Of a stretch of 64,000 bases of DNA, positions 10,640 to 25,207 are shown one piece after another. Below the pieces are notes generated by a model that was not told the DNA's origin, did not search any database, and was given only the letters and a program-made list of their open reading frames with translations. The position numbers were made by a program, and so were the translations under genes. How positions within the stretch are numbered: the stretch's first letter is position 1; every line of letters begins with the position of its first letter. The DNA comes from Epithemia pelagica. Its lineage: Eukaryota; Bacillariophyta; Bacillariophyceae; Surirellales; Surirellaceae. Location of the stretch: NCBI GenBank assembly GCA_946965045.2, contig OX337228.1:186001-250000 (forward strand). Reading direction: 5' to 3'.

Positions 10640-12308
10640 CAACAGATTCTATTTTCCATGCACACTCACGCACGCAGGCACACAAGGATGAGACCGAGAA
10701 GAAACCACTCGTGATGAATTGAGACGACCACCATGTCTGCGAGGAGAATGAAACGAAGACGGTTCCTGCTTGTACTCCTCACACCCACAGTCGTTGCTCT
10801 CTGCGAGTATACGGAGGCGTTGTAGTTTCATGGCCTGGGTGACGGATCCTTGACATATATATGATTGGATGGTCCAGAGATGATGAAACAGACGAGTAGC
10901 AACCATGAGAGTTTCCAGCCTAAGAATCAAAGAGTTGGAATCGTACAGCAGTTTTGAGGGAACGTTGCGCGTTCTGCGAGAAGGTGTCGCTCCGTGTAAG
11001 ATGTTGGGCGTTCATGACAAGAACCATTACATTAATTGTTCCCCTGGCTCTCTGTATCCATGGGAGGAACATCAATGGGTTCCGTCCGATTGTCTCTCCA
11101 TTGGACATTTGGGAGTTTATGAAGTTGTTCGTTCCAGTGGAGGGAACAATCGTAGACCAGGTCCCAGAACGGATATCAGTCGCAGTTATGTGGGTATGGA
11201 TGCCTTAGAATTTGGGGGTTCTTGATGACCGTACGAGAGCTGGAGAGAAAATTTATTTATCCCAAAGAGAGGTCCCAAGTTATATGTGTGTATTGATGCC
11301 TGGATTGCTTCAATCGCGTTACCAGAGATTCAGTCTCGTATCACTGTGCTTCCTACGTTCGATAACGTACTCGATGTCCATCGAACGCATCCTTATTATG
11401 GAGCATAAGAATTTCAGTCGAGCAGCGTTTCTTGGGATGCCACAGCTGACATCCGGATATGATTTGAAATTTTGATGGTAACGATGGGAGTTCAGTCGCG
11501 CTCGACGGCATCGTTCTCTGTATTCGGTAATGTAGTCGATGGCCCATCGAATCCGTTCGTATGGATATCGAGAAGTTTGGCCACTCGGATCCCACAACCG
11601 ACAACCGATTTACATGTTTGGTTTCTGCATGGATCGTGGGTGCTTGGAAGTGTGGGCGGACGAATGAATTAGTCCAGTCGCGTTTCCAATTTTGGGGTTC
11701 AGTCTTCAGTCGCGCTCAAATTTTGGGATACATCTATCGATGAATTCAATCGCATTCAATCGCATGGTGTTCTTTTGGTCCCTGTCTACAGTTCACTCCT
11801 TTTGATAAAGAGGGAGCCTCGACAACAACCGACCAAAAGCTTTGTTTCCTTTGAAATTTTGATGAGTTCAATCGCGTTCAAAGTTTGGGGTAGTATATAG
11901 ATTGATGGATTCAATCGCATTCGATGAAATGGTGTCCTTTTGTTTCCTCAAGCATGCCGCTCTATTCCATAATGACATCAATGGCACGAGAATCCGTTCA
12001 TCAGTCGAGTACGAATTGTAAGGTTACTGCCTATTGATGGGTTCAATCGCGTTGAAATTTTTGGGGGGTATGGATTTCAGAGTTGAATCGCGTTGAAATT
12101 ATGGGTGCGGGTGAGGAGGGTTCATTCCCGTTCGATTATTGCGCACATACACCACCCGCGGAAAGATCTTGCGTGATCCGTTGCGACAAAAGGAACAAAA
12201 ACCACAAGAAGCACATAAATAAAAAAGCAAACAAATTTGCTGCGTTCCATAAAACAAAACGAAACGAAAGAGCTACTGGTTGTCGCCAAACACAACCAAA
12301 CCACAACC
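10640..12308. repeat. First flank of segmental duplication plus degenerate TCAATCGCG repeats
   Basis: The 3' flank of the STK19-like gene (10640 to about 11640) is alignable by eye with 14321-15245, the 3' flank of the dead copy. Shared landmarks are GTGTCGCTCCGTGTAAGA, then TCAATGGGTTCCGTC and CTCCATTGGACATTTGGGAG. From about 11300 to 12110 a degenerate motif recurs many times, roughly TTCAATCGCGTT followed by an AAATTTTGGGG-like tail. No intact gene was found. The short open frames have no recognisable product and are probably remnants. Confidence 0.6.
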
Positions 12309-13133
12309 ATGACAAGCGCTCGCGATTGGCTGATTGTATTGTCGGCAGTGACCTCCGTCGTCAAGTCGTTTGTGTCGGTAAACACTTACGAGTACTGGAA
12401 TGTCGTCTTTGCCGTGGGCGAAATGGCCTTGACTGCGGTCGCCTTTGTGATTGTCTTGCTGGATGATGAATTCACCATAGACAATTACGGTCGACAAGAC
12501 TACATGATTTTTCTTGTCATGTTCCTGCAAGGCCTCATGGCAGAATGGATTGATGTGATTGCGACCTTCAACACGGTCCGTCTCTTTAAGGAGCTCCAGG
12601 CCATGCCCGGGAAGGATACCGAGCTGATGAAGAAAGATGCGGGTTGTCAGTATGTAAAAGGTTTGATCTTTGGCCTGCTATTTACCGGATTGCTCCCTCC
12701 CCTTCTGACCTTTTCCAAGGCCGATTGGGATGTGGACTTGTTCGAGCCGGGACCCTTTAGTGATGGTAACAGCGACCGTCTGATAGTGGCCAGTTGGATT
12801 GGCTTTGCGCAATCCTCTTTTGTGGTCATTTTCTACACCTTGTTCCCCACGCTGCTCGGCAAAACAGTAGTGGGAATGTTGCTCAATGCGGCCCTCTATC
12901 CGGCCATGGTCGTCGTGGCGGTTCTCATGTTGATTTCCATTGCTCGTATCAAGAGCACCGCCGAGGCTGGTCATTTCACCTTTTTGTTGTGTATCAACGC
13001 CGTTCAAATGGCGGAAATGTCCGCGGAATATACGCGGCTCAGTGCCCTCCGCGAAGAAGCGGATCGGATGAAACAAATGATGGCGGCGGGAGTGGGTGAT
13101 GAGGGCGATGCACCCAGTTCAGACGAGAAGTAG
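12309..13133 (+). CDS. Polytopic membrane protein of unknown function
   Basis: 274 residues, single exon, starting at the ATG at 12309 in an ACC-ATG context. Six or seven hydrophobic helices are visible: around WLIVLSAVTSVVKSFVSV, WNVVFAVGEMALTAVAFVIV, YMIFLVMFLQGLMAEWIDVI, GLIFGLLFTGLLPPLLTF, ASWIGFAQSSFVVIFYTLF, VVGMLLNAALYPAMVVVAVL and HFTFLLCINAVQM. The C-terminal tail is acidic (GDEGDAPSSDEK). I recognise no family. Codon use is like the neighbouring housekeeping genes and there are no disruptions, so it is probably functional. It sits between the intact and the decayed STK19-like copies and has no copy in the second block. Confidence 0.7.
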   Translation: MTSARDWLIVLSAVTSVVKSFVSVNTYEYWNVVFAVGEMALTAVAFVIVLLDDEFTIDNYGRQDYMIFLVMFLQGLMAEWIDVIATFNTVRLFKELQAMPGKDTELMKKDAGCQYVKGLIFGLLFTGLLPPLLTFSKADWDVDLFEPGPFSDGNSDRLIVASWIGFAQSSFVVIFYTLFPTLLGKTVVGMLLNAALYPAMVVVAVLMLISIARIKSTAEAGHFTFLLCINAVQMAEMSAEYTRLSALREEADRMKQMMAAGVGDEGDAPSSDEK

Positions 13134-13284
13134 TTCGTTTCTTCGATCATTGGTGAGGCGAGCTGCTCTTGCTACCTAATACCAAGCTAAACGTTATCTC
13201 CTATTCTCATGCCTAATTCCTCATTTACAGCTCCCCAAAACACAATTTTTGTCGTTCTTGCCATTGTATCGGAATCAACCATCC

Positions 13285-14320
13285 ATAAACAAGAAGCAAC
13301 GCTCTTTGCAGTAGAAACCATCGCGCTTGACGACACGAACGGCTGTAACGCAACAAACCCAACGATTGCTTCGCGAGCAGCAGCAACAAGAACAAGAAAC
13401 CTCAAAAGTGGATACCACGGACCTGTTTGAGATTGACCACAACAACGAGACTGCGGAAGATGCCGCGCTAGCATGGTGCGATACCCTCCAGGTCCTGTAT
13501 TCCTTGCAACAGCAATCCTCCACCACCACCAACAGCAGCAGCAATATCAACAACAACGCCCCATTCCCCTCAAAACCAGTGGTCAGTATATCTACGCCGT
13601 CTTGGACTGTCAATTGTATGCCTCGGGCTTGCAAGCGCAAACCATTGTGATTCCACTGGGACCGCCTCGGACCAGCCACGGCAGCAGCAACAACAATTCC
13701 GGCCCCACCGTGTGGCTCACGAAACAAAAGACTATGACCGTGCCGTGCGCGATGCCGTCCAAACTCACGTGGCGGATGCTGTCAAAACCAAATCAACAAC
13801 ACCCCACCAATTGGACGATTCGTGGATCAACGTCGTGGTGGAATGGTTTCTCGACACAGTGTTGATAAAGCACTTTTCTGGAACCAACATTGCGCTCGAC
13901 GACGAATTGAAACAGGCCTGGAAGACACGAACAACAACAACGACATCATCGTCATCACAAGAAGGACCCAATCACGTAGACAAGAGTGTGCCATCTGTGG
14001 ACGATGCGATTCAGTTCTTGGTACATTTGAATCTTCTCTTGCCCTGCAGTTGGAGTCACGAATCCTATCAAGTCTGGTACCCCACCTGGTCGTTGGTGTT
14101 GCAAACGTGGACGCAAACCTCGCAACGACTGGTCACTCTGCTCAAACAATCCTTCTACAAGGAAAAGTCGTTGGTATCGATTCAAAAATCTCTGGGCCAA
14201 CGCAGTCCCATTCCCATCTCGCTCTTGCTGCAATACCTGGAAAAACGAGGCATGGTCAAGACAATCCACAAGCCGTCGGGCCCCTTTGTCCAATTGACGG
14301 CCACCGGAGCAGGACGGTAA
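13285..14320 (+). pseudogene. Decayed second copy of STK19-like gene
   Basis: This aligns along its whole length with 9500-10639 but is broken. The ATG region of the intact copy is missing. A frameshift falls near 13560, before the segment matching PIPLKTSGQYIYAVLDC. A 36-nt deletion removes the residues corresponding to DSIVARELSELQ in the first winged helix, between short TTGCAAG direct repeats. A 2-nt insertion near 13730 (ACAAAAGAC against ACAAGAC) shifts the frame again. The 3' part, 13712-14320, remains open and encodes a nearly identical C-terminus ending LTATGAGR. This is an old DNA-level duplicate, since the 3' flanks are also duplicated. A spliced truncated product cannot be excluded. 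Confidence 0.8.
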
Positions 14321-15339
14321 CAACAGATACTATTATACACGCACACGCACGCACACACAAGGATGAGACCCAGACCTAGAAACAAGAAAGCGAATGGAAA
14401 CTGTCGCACCCACAGTGGCTGCTCTCGGTGGGTATATATGGATGCGTCGTTGGCGTATTGTTGTTGTTTGTTTGTCATGGCCTTGATGACTCATAATTTC
14501 CATAATGTTTATTTGCCCTGAGATGATGAAACAGACGTGGAGCAACCGTCCTGCGTACGAATAAAAGAATTGGGATTGTAAAGCAGGTTTGTTGATGCGT
14601 TGCGCCCAAGTTCGTTTTGGTGGTATCCCTGTGGGTTCTTCCAGAGTGTCGCTCCGTGTAAGACGTTGGGCGATAGTGGTGAGAACCATTACAGCCATTG
14701 TCCCACGGACGGTCTATATCCATGGAGGGAGCACACATCTATATCTTGGCCAGCCAGGTCCCAAAACCGTCACCTGTCTCAGTTCTGTGGGAAGTATGAA
14801 TGCTTGACAGTTTGATGATGTCAATGGGTTCCGTCAGATTGTCTCTCCATTGGACATTTGGGAGTTAGTGAAGTTCTTCGTTCCAATGGAGGGAACAATG
14901 GTTCCAGAACGGATATAGACGCTTTCGAATTTGGGGGTCTTTCGACGGGTTCAGTACCGTTTTGGGTGACCGTGACGAGAACCCGTACCAGATATCTGGA
15001 AGGAGCCCCAACGAGGTCCCAGTGCCAGTGCGGTGTGTATTGATGCTTGGATTGCGTCAATCGCGTTACTTGTAGAGACTCAGTCGTCTATCACTGTGAT
15101 TTTTGGGTGAGGATGAGTCAATCGCGTTCCATGGCATGATTTTTTGTACCCTTTGGTGGTACAGTGGCAAAAGCGCATCCGTTCGCATGGACCATTCGCA
15201 CGTCTGTTGGCCAAGAGCACATACAACCGACACAAATGTGCCTTCTTACAGTATTGATGCTTTGGAATTTCAAAGCCTCAGATTTGAGCCTCTCACAAAA
15301 TTACAATTGATCTCACAAAAAACAAAACGATTGAAAATC
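14321..15339. repeat. Second flank of segmental duplication
   Basis: Alignable with 10640-11640. It contains the CTCCATTGGACATTTGGGAG stretch and TGTGTATTGATGCTTGGATTG followed by TCAATCGCGTTAC. Positions 15117-15245 match 11492-11640, ending in ACAACCGACA. From about 15227 the sequence instead matches the 5' flanks of the small membrane protein family at 28344 and 37560. Confidence 0.65.
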
Positions 15340-16014
15340 ATGGCCAAGGTCGACTCTAATACTACTGATACGGAAATGGCTTCCATCACTACCACGGTGA
15401 CCAAAGGGAGAATGGGTGCTGGCGGACGCAAGTCCTTTTGGACCATCAAAATAATCTTGATTGCTTCCATGGCAAGTCTCGTTTCTCTCGGTGTAGCCAG
15501 TGCCTTTTTCTTTTGGGGTCGTCAGGTCGACACGTGTGGTACAGATGATATTGAAATGGACCCACCCGAATCATCTGAATTGAATGCTGATGAGAAGGAA
15601 CATTTGGACTACTGGGTTGAGGAGTTTGTGATGAACAGCACCAACCATGATCATCGCAAGGGTGACCGCATGTTGTTTCGCGACAGCACCCGAAAGAGCT
15701 GTTGGAATTATGGAAATGGCCGATACCTTTGCAAGGACTGGCCCTACACAAGCCGTCAGCGATTCACTACGAAGAGCTGTACGAACCGTTATCATGCCAT
15801 GAACTATGCGCGCTATACATGGGCTCCTCAAAAGGCCCAGGCTCATGAAAACTATGGCGAATCGATTTGGTCCAGGTCCGGATATAAGGGCACGAACTGC
15901 TGGACCAGGACGATCTACACGGGACTGCAAAATGTGCAAGGTCCAAGTTACTACTGTGTCAAGGAGTTCACTGCCACAACCACGACTGAGTTGACCTGTT
16001 GGATCACCTCGTAA
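15340..16014 (+). CDS. Small type II single-pass membrane protein (intact family member)
   Basis: 224 residues from the ATG at 15340 in an AATC-ATG context. Upstream in-frame codons belong to the duplicated flank. A 33-residue Thr-rich, Lys/Arg-ended N-terminus precedes one hydrophobic segment at about 34-59 (FWTIKIILIASMASLVSLG), a signal-anchor layout. The predicted lumenal or extracellular part has about seven Cys (DTCGTD, KSCWNYG, RYLCKDW, KSCTNRY, TNCWTR, YYCVKEF, LTCW), suggesting disulphides, and a HDHRKGDRMLF motif. No known family was recognised. Two further copies exist in the window, one dead (28460-29158) and one fragmentary (37170-37560), all with the same conserved 5' flank. Confidence 0.65.
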   Translation: MAKVDSNTTDTEMASITTTVTKGRMGAGGRKSFWTIKIILIASMASLVSLGVASAFFFWGRQVDTCGTDDIEMDPPESSELNADEKEHLDYWVEEFVMNSTNHDHRKGDRMLFRDSTRKSCWNYGNGRYLCKDWPYTSRQRFTTKSCTNRYHAMNYARYTWAPQKAQAHENYGESIWSRSGYKGTNCWTRTIYTGLQNVQGPSYYCVKEFTATTTTELTCWITS

Positions 16015-16637
16015 GAATGTTTGGAGGAGGTCCCTTCACGTATTGCAAGCGCGGAGAATGCGTACCAGCAATCTTCTTTTTCCGAGATGCTACGATACGA
16101 ATGGTGGACAAACTCATTGAAAAGGAAACTTGTGTGTTGTGTTGCGTGAAACTTAGGAACGATCGCTACTAACTACCAAAGAAAACCACACTCTCTTCTG
16201 TACAATCTTTATAAAATCTGGAACTTTGGACGAAAATTGCTGGGTTCTACGGAATCGAGGTAAACACGGTTCCATCCGTATTCTGATCACTCTGTTTTGT
16301 GCTGAGGAAAGTTTGGTGTCTCCTATTTACTGTTGTTAATGTTGTTGTTACGAGAGAGTAATCGCACTATTCTGAACAGTGTGAAATACGGAGGACCATA
16401 CACATACCTTCGAGTATGCTAATAATAGGATGATGCTGTGATTGGGAGAGTTGGTCTTGCGCGCGCATCCTTTCGAGAGTCTCGAGGAGTGCGACTTGTC
16501 AGGATGATTCGAATCCAAGGGTTCGAGTCATTCTTGTTGTTGTGGTGGTGGCGGTGGTTGTTGGAACCAAGGGCCCAAGTTTGGGACCGACCCTAATATG
16601 AATTGTCCTGACAATGCTGTTTGGGTACTACCTACCA
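16015..16637. other. Intergenic region, duplicated 3' flank of PIG-F-like gene
   Basis: The first part is 3' flank shared with the dead copy after 29158 (CACGTATTGCAAGCGCGGAGAATG and TGTGTTGCGTGAAACTTAGGAACGATC). The part from about 16440 to 16600 matches in reverse the 3' flank of the third PIG-F-like gene at about 36450-36600 (GGATTCGAATC...AGTCGCACTC). No gene was seen. Confidence 0.5.
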
Positions 16638-17738
16638 CTACAACAACAACAATAAGCGCGACATGTCAAGGACGACTCCCAGAGTCCAACCCATGGTGGA
16701 TCTCAACAAGGGTGGAAGGGGCCATCGTTGCACTTGCCATCTTCGGTCGTACAAGAGCAAAATTGAAAAGACAATGGTCATTCCCAAGGTACCATGTATC
16801 CGTAAACTACTACGAGTGGTGGTTTTGTGATTGTCGTCGTGGTGTTTGGGAACCAAAAACTGCTGCGGCCCGTCGACCACAATCCATTCCGGACCACCCG
16901 TAGAGGGATACCATGTCAACAAACTGGCCACATAAAAGGCCGCCGCGAGCGTTTGGGGGAGATTCGTGGTGGGGGATGCTCCACAGAGAATCATGGCAAC
17001 AAACAAAAGGTGAGAGTCCAGGGAAGAAGGATTTGGAGCATGGAACGGAGAGTGGTTCTTGTTGTCGAACCACCACCACCAATCCTGCGGATGACTTCGT
17101 CCATCCTGCTGCCGGCGACCATGGGACATACCACAAAGAGGAGCAAGCGTGGAGTGCCAAGAGGAATGTCGATAATTTCCGTGGGATCCAATTGACGAGT
17201 GTGCTAGTAGTAGTAGTAGTAGTAGTAGTAGGAAGAAAAGAATCAGTGTCGTCGTATCATCCGCACAAGTGTGTAGTGTGTAGGAGAAATCCAAAAGAGA
17301 GTAGAGTCGAGAAAATCGTCGTGCGAAAATCATGGTAGTCGTATCCGCAGGAGTGCGCGAAAGTGTGTATGGAAAATCATCACCAACGAGTCGAGATTCG
17401 TCGTGAAAGAATTCCAGTGGAACGAAAGAAAGGAAGAGAGAGAGATAGTCAGATAGCGAAATGAGAACCCGCTCCACAACAACCAGAACAACAACACACG
17501 CAAATCTCCCGAGGATTCTTCTTGTTGTGGTTGTACCTACCATTTCCAAAGCATCTTGGTTCAAGGGATGCAAGACCAGGAGATACAGGCACATCCATAC
17601 GGCAACCAACCCGAGAATACCTCGTCCCATGCGCATTCGGACCGTCGTCGTCGTCACGGGTACTGGTGGGTGACTCTGTGGATTCCGATTTATTGTATGG
17701 ATCGTATTCGTCGTCGTTGTCGGGGTTGTCGTCACCAT
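16638..17738 (-). pseudogene. PIG-F-like gene copy A, frameshifted
   Basis: Exon 1 is 17738-17541, encoding a 66-residue N-terminus with one hydrophobic helix (MGRGILGLVAVWMCLYLLVL). The intron is 17540-17204, GTAGGT to CTAG, with a TAG-triplet run at the acceptor. Exon 2 starts at 17203 with HTRQLDPTEIIDIPL. Near 17000-17020 a CACCTTTTG stretch carries two extra bases relative to copy C, so the reading frame is lost before the VAMILCGASP segment. The downstream frame (to the stop at 16638) still encodes an intact C-terminus with LLYDRRWQVQRWPLP. It is therefore a recent pseudogene, or an assembly error in a homopolymer. Family assignment is as for copies B and C. Confidence 0.65.
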
Positions 17739-17866
17739 TGTTGTGTGTGTGTATAGGGGGCGTGGGGTTCTTTTGCCAAACGTTACTTGCGCGTGCGTGC
17801 GTGCGTTGTTTCCTCTCCTTTGGTTCGATTGTTCATTGTCTTGTTTTCCTCTACAGACACTCTCAT

Positions 17867-18602
17867 TCATTTTGGACTTGTTGTGGATTCAGGGGTCCGT
17901 CCTGTTCCAAATGGTATTTTGTTGATTCGAGCCATTATCATCATCATGTTGAGCAAGGCTCCCAGCGTCCAACCGAGGGTGGATCCCAACAAGGTGGGGA
18001 GCGGCCATCGTTGGACTTGCCATCCTCGATCGTACAAGAGCAAAATTTGAAACAAAATCGTCATGCCCAAGGTGGTATGCATCCGAATCCAACTGCTGCG
18101 AGTTCTGAGTTTGGTGAGTTTGTCGGTTGGAGGGGATCGTTGTGGATCATCCACCAGGAGGAAGGGATGCCAATCGGCGGATGATGCACAGGGATCCCAT
18201 GCCAAGAGACTGGCCAGGTAGAGAGCGGCCAAGACGGTTTGACCCAGATTGTGGGTCGGTGAGGCCCCACACAGAATCATGGCAACTGACAAGGTGAGGG
18301 TCACGTAGACCAAGCGTCGTAAGGACTGTATCATGTCTTGGTAGTAGTGATAGTAGTAGCCATTCCTACTATCGTCCAACCGAACCACCAAACCAATATA
18401 CCCAAACAGGACAAGTGCCATGGGAAACACCACCAAGAGGAGCAACCGTGAAGTGGGAAGAGGAATGTCAATAATTTCCGTGGGATCCAATTGACGAGCG
18501 TGCTAGGAGTAGTAGCAGTAGTAGGTGTTGTGGTCGTGGAAGGGTTGAGAGAAGAGAGAGAACGACAAGAAACAAAACAAAACAATTAGCAAGAGAGTCG
18601 TT

Positions 18603-18637
<35 letters not shown>

Positions 18638-18818
18638 GGATGGTACCTACCATTTCCAACGCTTCTTCGTGTAAGGGTTGCAAGACAACGAAATACATCC
18701 AACCCCATACTCCCACCAAGGCAAGGATTCCTGGTCCCATCCAATCCAGTGCAACGGTCGCAGGGTTCCGATGGCCGCTGTTATTGCTGGTGGTCGGTAT
18801 GGTTGTGCTGGTCCCCAT
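17867..18818 (-). CDS. PIG-F-like membrane protein, copy B
   Basis: PIG-F is the small membrane subunit that stabilises the GPI ethanolamine-phosphate transferases (PIG-O and PIG-G) in the ER; that role is inferred here. Exon 1 is 18818-18651; the intron 18650-18503 runs GTAGGT to CCTAG and contains a (GTT)n tract; exon 2 is 18502-17867, giving 267 residues without disruption. Visible family-like blocks are AMILCGASPTHNLGQTVLAA, corresponding to the PIG-F LYGAP...ET helix, and LLYDRGWQVQRWPLP followed by a Gly-spaced helix, corresponding to the LDWDRPWQ-x-WP block. Four to five hydrophobic helices are present. It lies tandem with copy A, about 130 bp upstream of A's first exon. The C-terminal tail differs from copy C (NMMMIMARINKIP). 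Confidence 0.6.
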
Positions 18819-19090
18819 ACTTTGCAAAAAAAAGGAAGCAATCACAGCGCGTACGCACAACGTTTGCCCCGTCGGTAGAGAGCGAGGCTAGAATAGACAA
18901 GAAGACACTCCTTCTTTCTGTTGTTGTTTGTTTCGGATTGTGGAACACAGAGAAAACTGGCAGTCCCCGTGTGATGCCGTTGCTCGGCTACCTATTAGGT
19001 TTTTGCTCTTCGTCATTGTACACTTCCTAAGAGCGACCCAGTGGCGTTAAAATCTAGGCGGTCGTGGATAAGTCGCTGTTATCGAAGGAA
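18819..19090. other. Flank between PIG-F-like copy B and the piggyBac-like element
   Basis: This is the presumed promoter of copy B, ending at the left edge of the transposon. A TTAA, the expected piggyBac target, occurs at about 19055, but it cannot be tied to the element end. No gene was seen. Confidence 0.4.
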
Positions 19091-19390
19091 GGGGTGCCGT
19101 CGTGTATTCCGTGACATTGAAGTAACTCACCCCTCTAGTGCCTCCTCTAGCCGTGTGCCCATTACAGGCCAAAATGGCCCTATGGGAACGTGTTTTCAAC
19201 TAGATAGAACATGGCCAATATTAGACCTACGGCAGCATGTGGATGCCCAAACTTTTTCTTCAAGACATCCTCCATCAACATTGGATACCACATGACACCC
19301 ATATGTGACATATCTAGGTCATATGAGCGCCTCCATTTGGGGGTTGTCGGCATGTGGGCACATGTGGGCACATGGTGGGAACTTAGTGGG
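19091..19390 (+). repeat. Left terminal inverted repeat of the piggyBac-like element
   Basis: It opens GGGGTGCCGTCG and folds back to CACCCCT at about 19129-19135. The TIR body then runs to a tandem ATGTGGGCAC repeat near 19360. It pairs with 25838-26137. Confidence 0.65.
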
Positions 19391-19873
19391 GACATTGATT
19401 CGACAGGTCCTATGACAGTCCTATGACCATGATTGGACGTCGTGATGTTAAAGACATTCAATAAATTTGTTTGGCGCCAAAATTTGGGCCATGGTCGACT
19501 TTCGCATCATGTCTCAGGCCAGGTGTCCGTGCCGGCGTTGATTCGGAACCGGAACTCGGAACCCCACGGGGGACAGACAAAATTTTGAAAAAATGGTCAG
19601 TGCCTCAACCTCAACAATCCAACGTCGACACAACAATGGCAATGTATGTTCTTGCTTGGTTTGAACAGTCCCCATCGGGAATGTTGCTTCAGGAGCACAT
19701 GCTGAAGCGCGCTCTTCTGAAAGTTCTTTGTGCTCATGGAATCGAACCTTTTCGTAATGTGGAGCATTACTCAAAGAGTCAATTTCTTGAGCACAAGAAC
19801 AGGTGTGACGACGACGACAACAACGAACTCAACAGCAGCGACGACGAAAAAAGAAGCCAACTTCTAACTACAG

Positions 19874-23794
<3,921 letters not shown>

Positions 23795-23956
23795 AGGATG
23801 CATCGTACGAGCAAGCAATCTGTGGAAATGAGAATACATGATTAGTTAACCAAAATACGTAGTTCTATTATTAGTATCTATGCATCTACGATGTCAATAC
23901 CGTAGCAGTGGACGGGCAGCAGCACCCAATGCAGCGTGGCCGAGTCCTTGTGACCT

Positions 23957-24130
23957 ACAAGTTGCAACTTAGTTGGTACGACAAGTTGCAACTTAGTTGG
24001 TGATTTGCAACTACAAGTTGCAACTTAGTTGGTGCGACAAGTTGCAACTTAGTTGGTGATTCGTAACTTCAGGTTGCAACTTAGTTGGTGATTCGTAACT
24101 ACAGGTTGCAACTTAGTTGGTGATTCGTAC
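23957..24130. repeat. Minisatellite built on the palindrome AAGTTGCAACTT
   Basis: About six copies of a 24-35 bp unit of the form GTTGCAACTTAGTTGGTGAT followed by TCGTAACTACAG or a shorter spacer. Early copies contain the perfect 12-bp palindrome AAGTTGCAACTT; later copies have AGGTTGCAACTT. It lies between the convergent 3' ends of the transposase and the second transposon gene. Confidence 0.85.
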
Positions 24131-24197
24131 TACATTGCATCTAAAGTTGGATCAATTGATCAAAAAGAAAAATTTACTAAGGTATTATACTCCCGTT

Positions 24198-24773
24198 CTA
24201 TAAGTTTAGTTTCTTCACTGCGATCATGTTGGAATCAAGAAGGTTGTCCTTGTTTTCCATGTGGCCACAAAGTTTCCCGTTGACCAGTTTCAACAGTGTT
24301 GTGGCTCCGACAACACTCATCTTCACAGTGACAACCATAGGTTCCATTGTTATCACTGTGTTAAGTGAGTGGGTTGTCGGGATGGCAATCCTGCTCTTAA
24401 TGACTTTACCACTGTTTGAGCGAAGAATCACACCCTCCAGCTGATTGTTGATGTACTCGAGTGGGATCACCATCTCCGGAACCGAATCGTCCATTTTAGA
24501 ACGATCAAAGAGGCGAATTGAAAATGCGTTTGGGCTCAATTGAGACAAAAAGGTTCGCTGAAGAAGAAGAACACCACGGTCAACAATCAACCGACCATCG
24601 CCTTCATCCTTTTCTCCACCAGCCGACCTGAGATATGCATTCACCCCCGACTCACCAAAGACCGTCACCGTCTCACCCTTGGTGTCGAGCTTCTGCCCAC
24701 CATCACATATAATTGTGAACCCATTTGCAAGTTGCATGGTCTCAAATTTCTTGCTGGTTGTAAGCTGTGCCAT
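24198..24773 (-). CDS. Transposon-internal gene of unknown function
   Basis: 191 residues from the ATG at 24773 (MAQLTTSKKFETMQLANGF) to a TAA at 24198, single exon; an in-frame upstream ATG at 24896 is possible. The sequence alternates hydrophobic and polar residues in a beta-rich pattern (FTIICDGGQKLDTKGETVTV, VITMEPMVVTVKMSVVGATT). It has no transmembrane helix or recognisable motif. It is convergent with the transposase and divergent from the next gene across about 430 bp. Its location inside the inverted repeats marks it as cargo or an accessory transposition factor; which of these is unknown. Confidence 0.5.
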   Translation of the reverse strand: MAQLTTSKKFETMQLANGFTIICDGGQKLDTKGETVTVFGESGVNAYLRSAGGEKDEGDGRLIVDRGVLLLQRTFLSQLSPNAFSIRLFDRSKMDDSVPEMVIPLEYINNQLEGVILRSNSGKVIKSRIAIPTTHSLNTVITMEPMVVTVKMSVVGATTLLKLVNGKLCGHMENKDNLLDSNMIAVKKLNL

Positions 24774-25207
24774 TGTTCGGGATGACGGATTTGTTTGAGC
24801 TTTGCAGAAGTGTGAGTGAGGAAGATCTCTGCAACACAGTTGGATTGCCACTTCATTCTTACTTACAATTCTTGCCTGCAATGGGAGAACAAACAATGTA
24901 TCTATCGAGAAGCACAGTATTGCTGACTATCTATCTGTCGGGACGAGGCACAGTATTGCTGGATCCTATTCTTGTTCTTTGATGGCGGTCGTCTTGAGGT
25001 CGAATTATAGATTTGTGAGCGCACGGACTACTTTTTCGTGCCAAGCGTTCTTGTGGCGCGCCCTATTTACTATTTAATTTGGAGGGCTGGCGTGAATTCG
25101 GAACCTATTGCAACAGACACGACCCGTCAGCCTCATCTTTTTCATGTTTGCAAAGGGAGAAACCAACAACAGCGTCAACAACAACAACGACAAACGACAA
25201 AAGTAAC
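24774..25207. promoter_or_regulatory. Divergent intergenic region inside the transposon
   Basis: This separates the starts of the two accessory genes, 24773 (-) and 25208 (+), and so presumably holds both promoters. It contains a near-duplicate CAGTATTGCTG motif at about 24914 and 24950. No specific site was recognised. Confidence 0.35.

Noticed and set aside
16500-16540. GGTTCGAGTC, a tRNA B-box-like sequence
   Set aside because: No cloverleaf arms or A-box could be drawn around it, and the segment is part of the duplicated PIG-F-like 3' flank.
23957-24130. Possible CRISPR array
   Set aside because: Spacers are too short and themselves repetitive, and the context is a eukaryotic transposon; it is a minisatellite.
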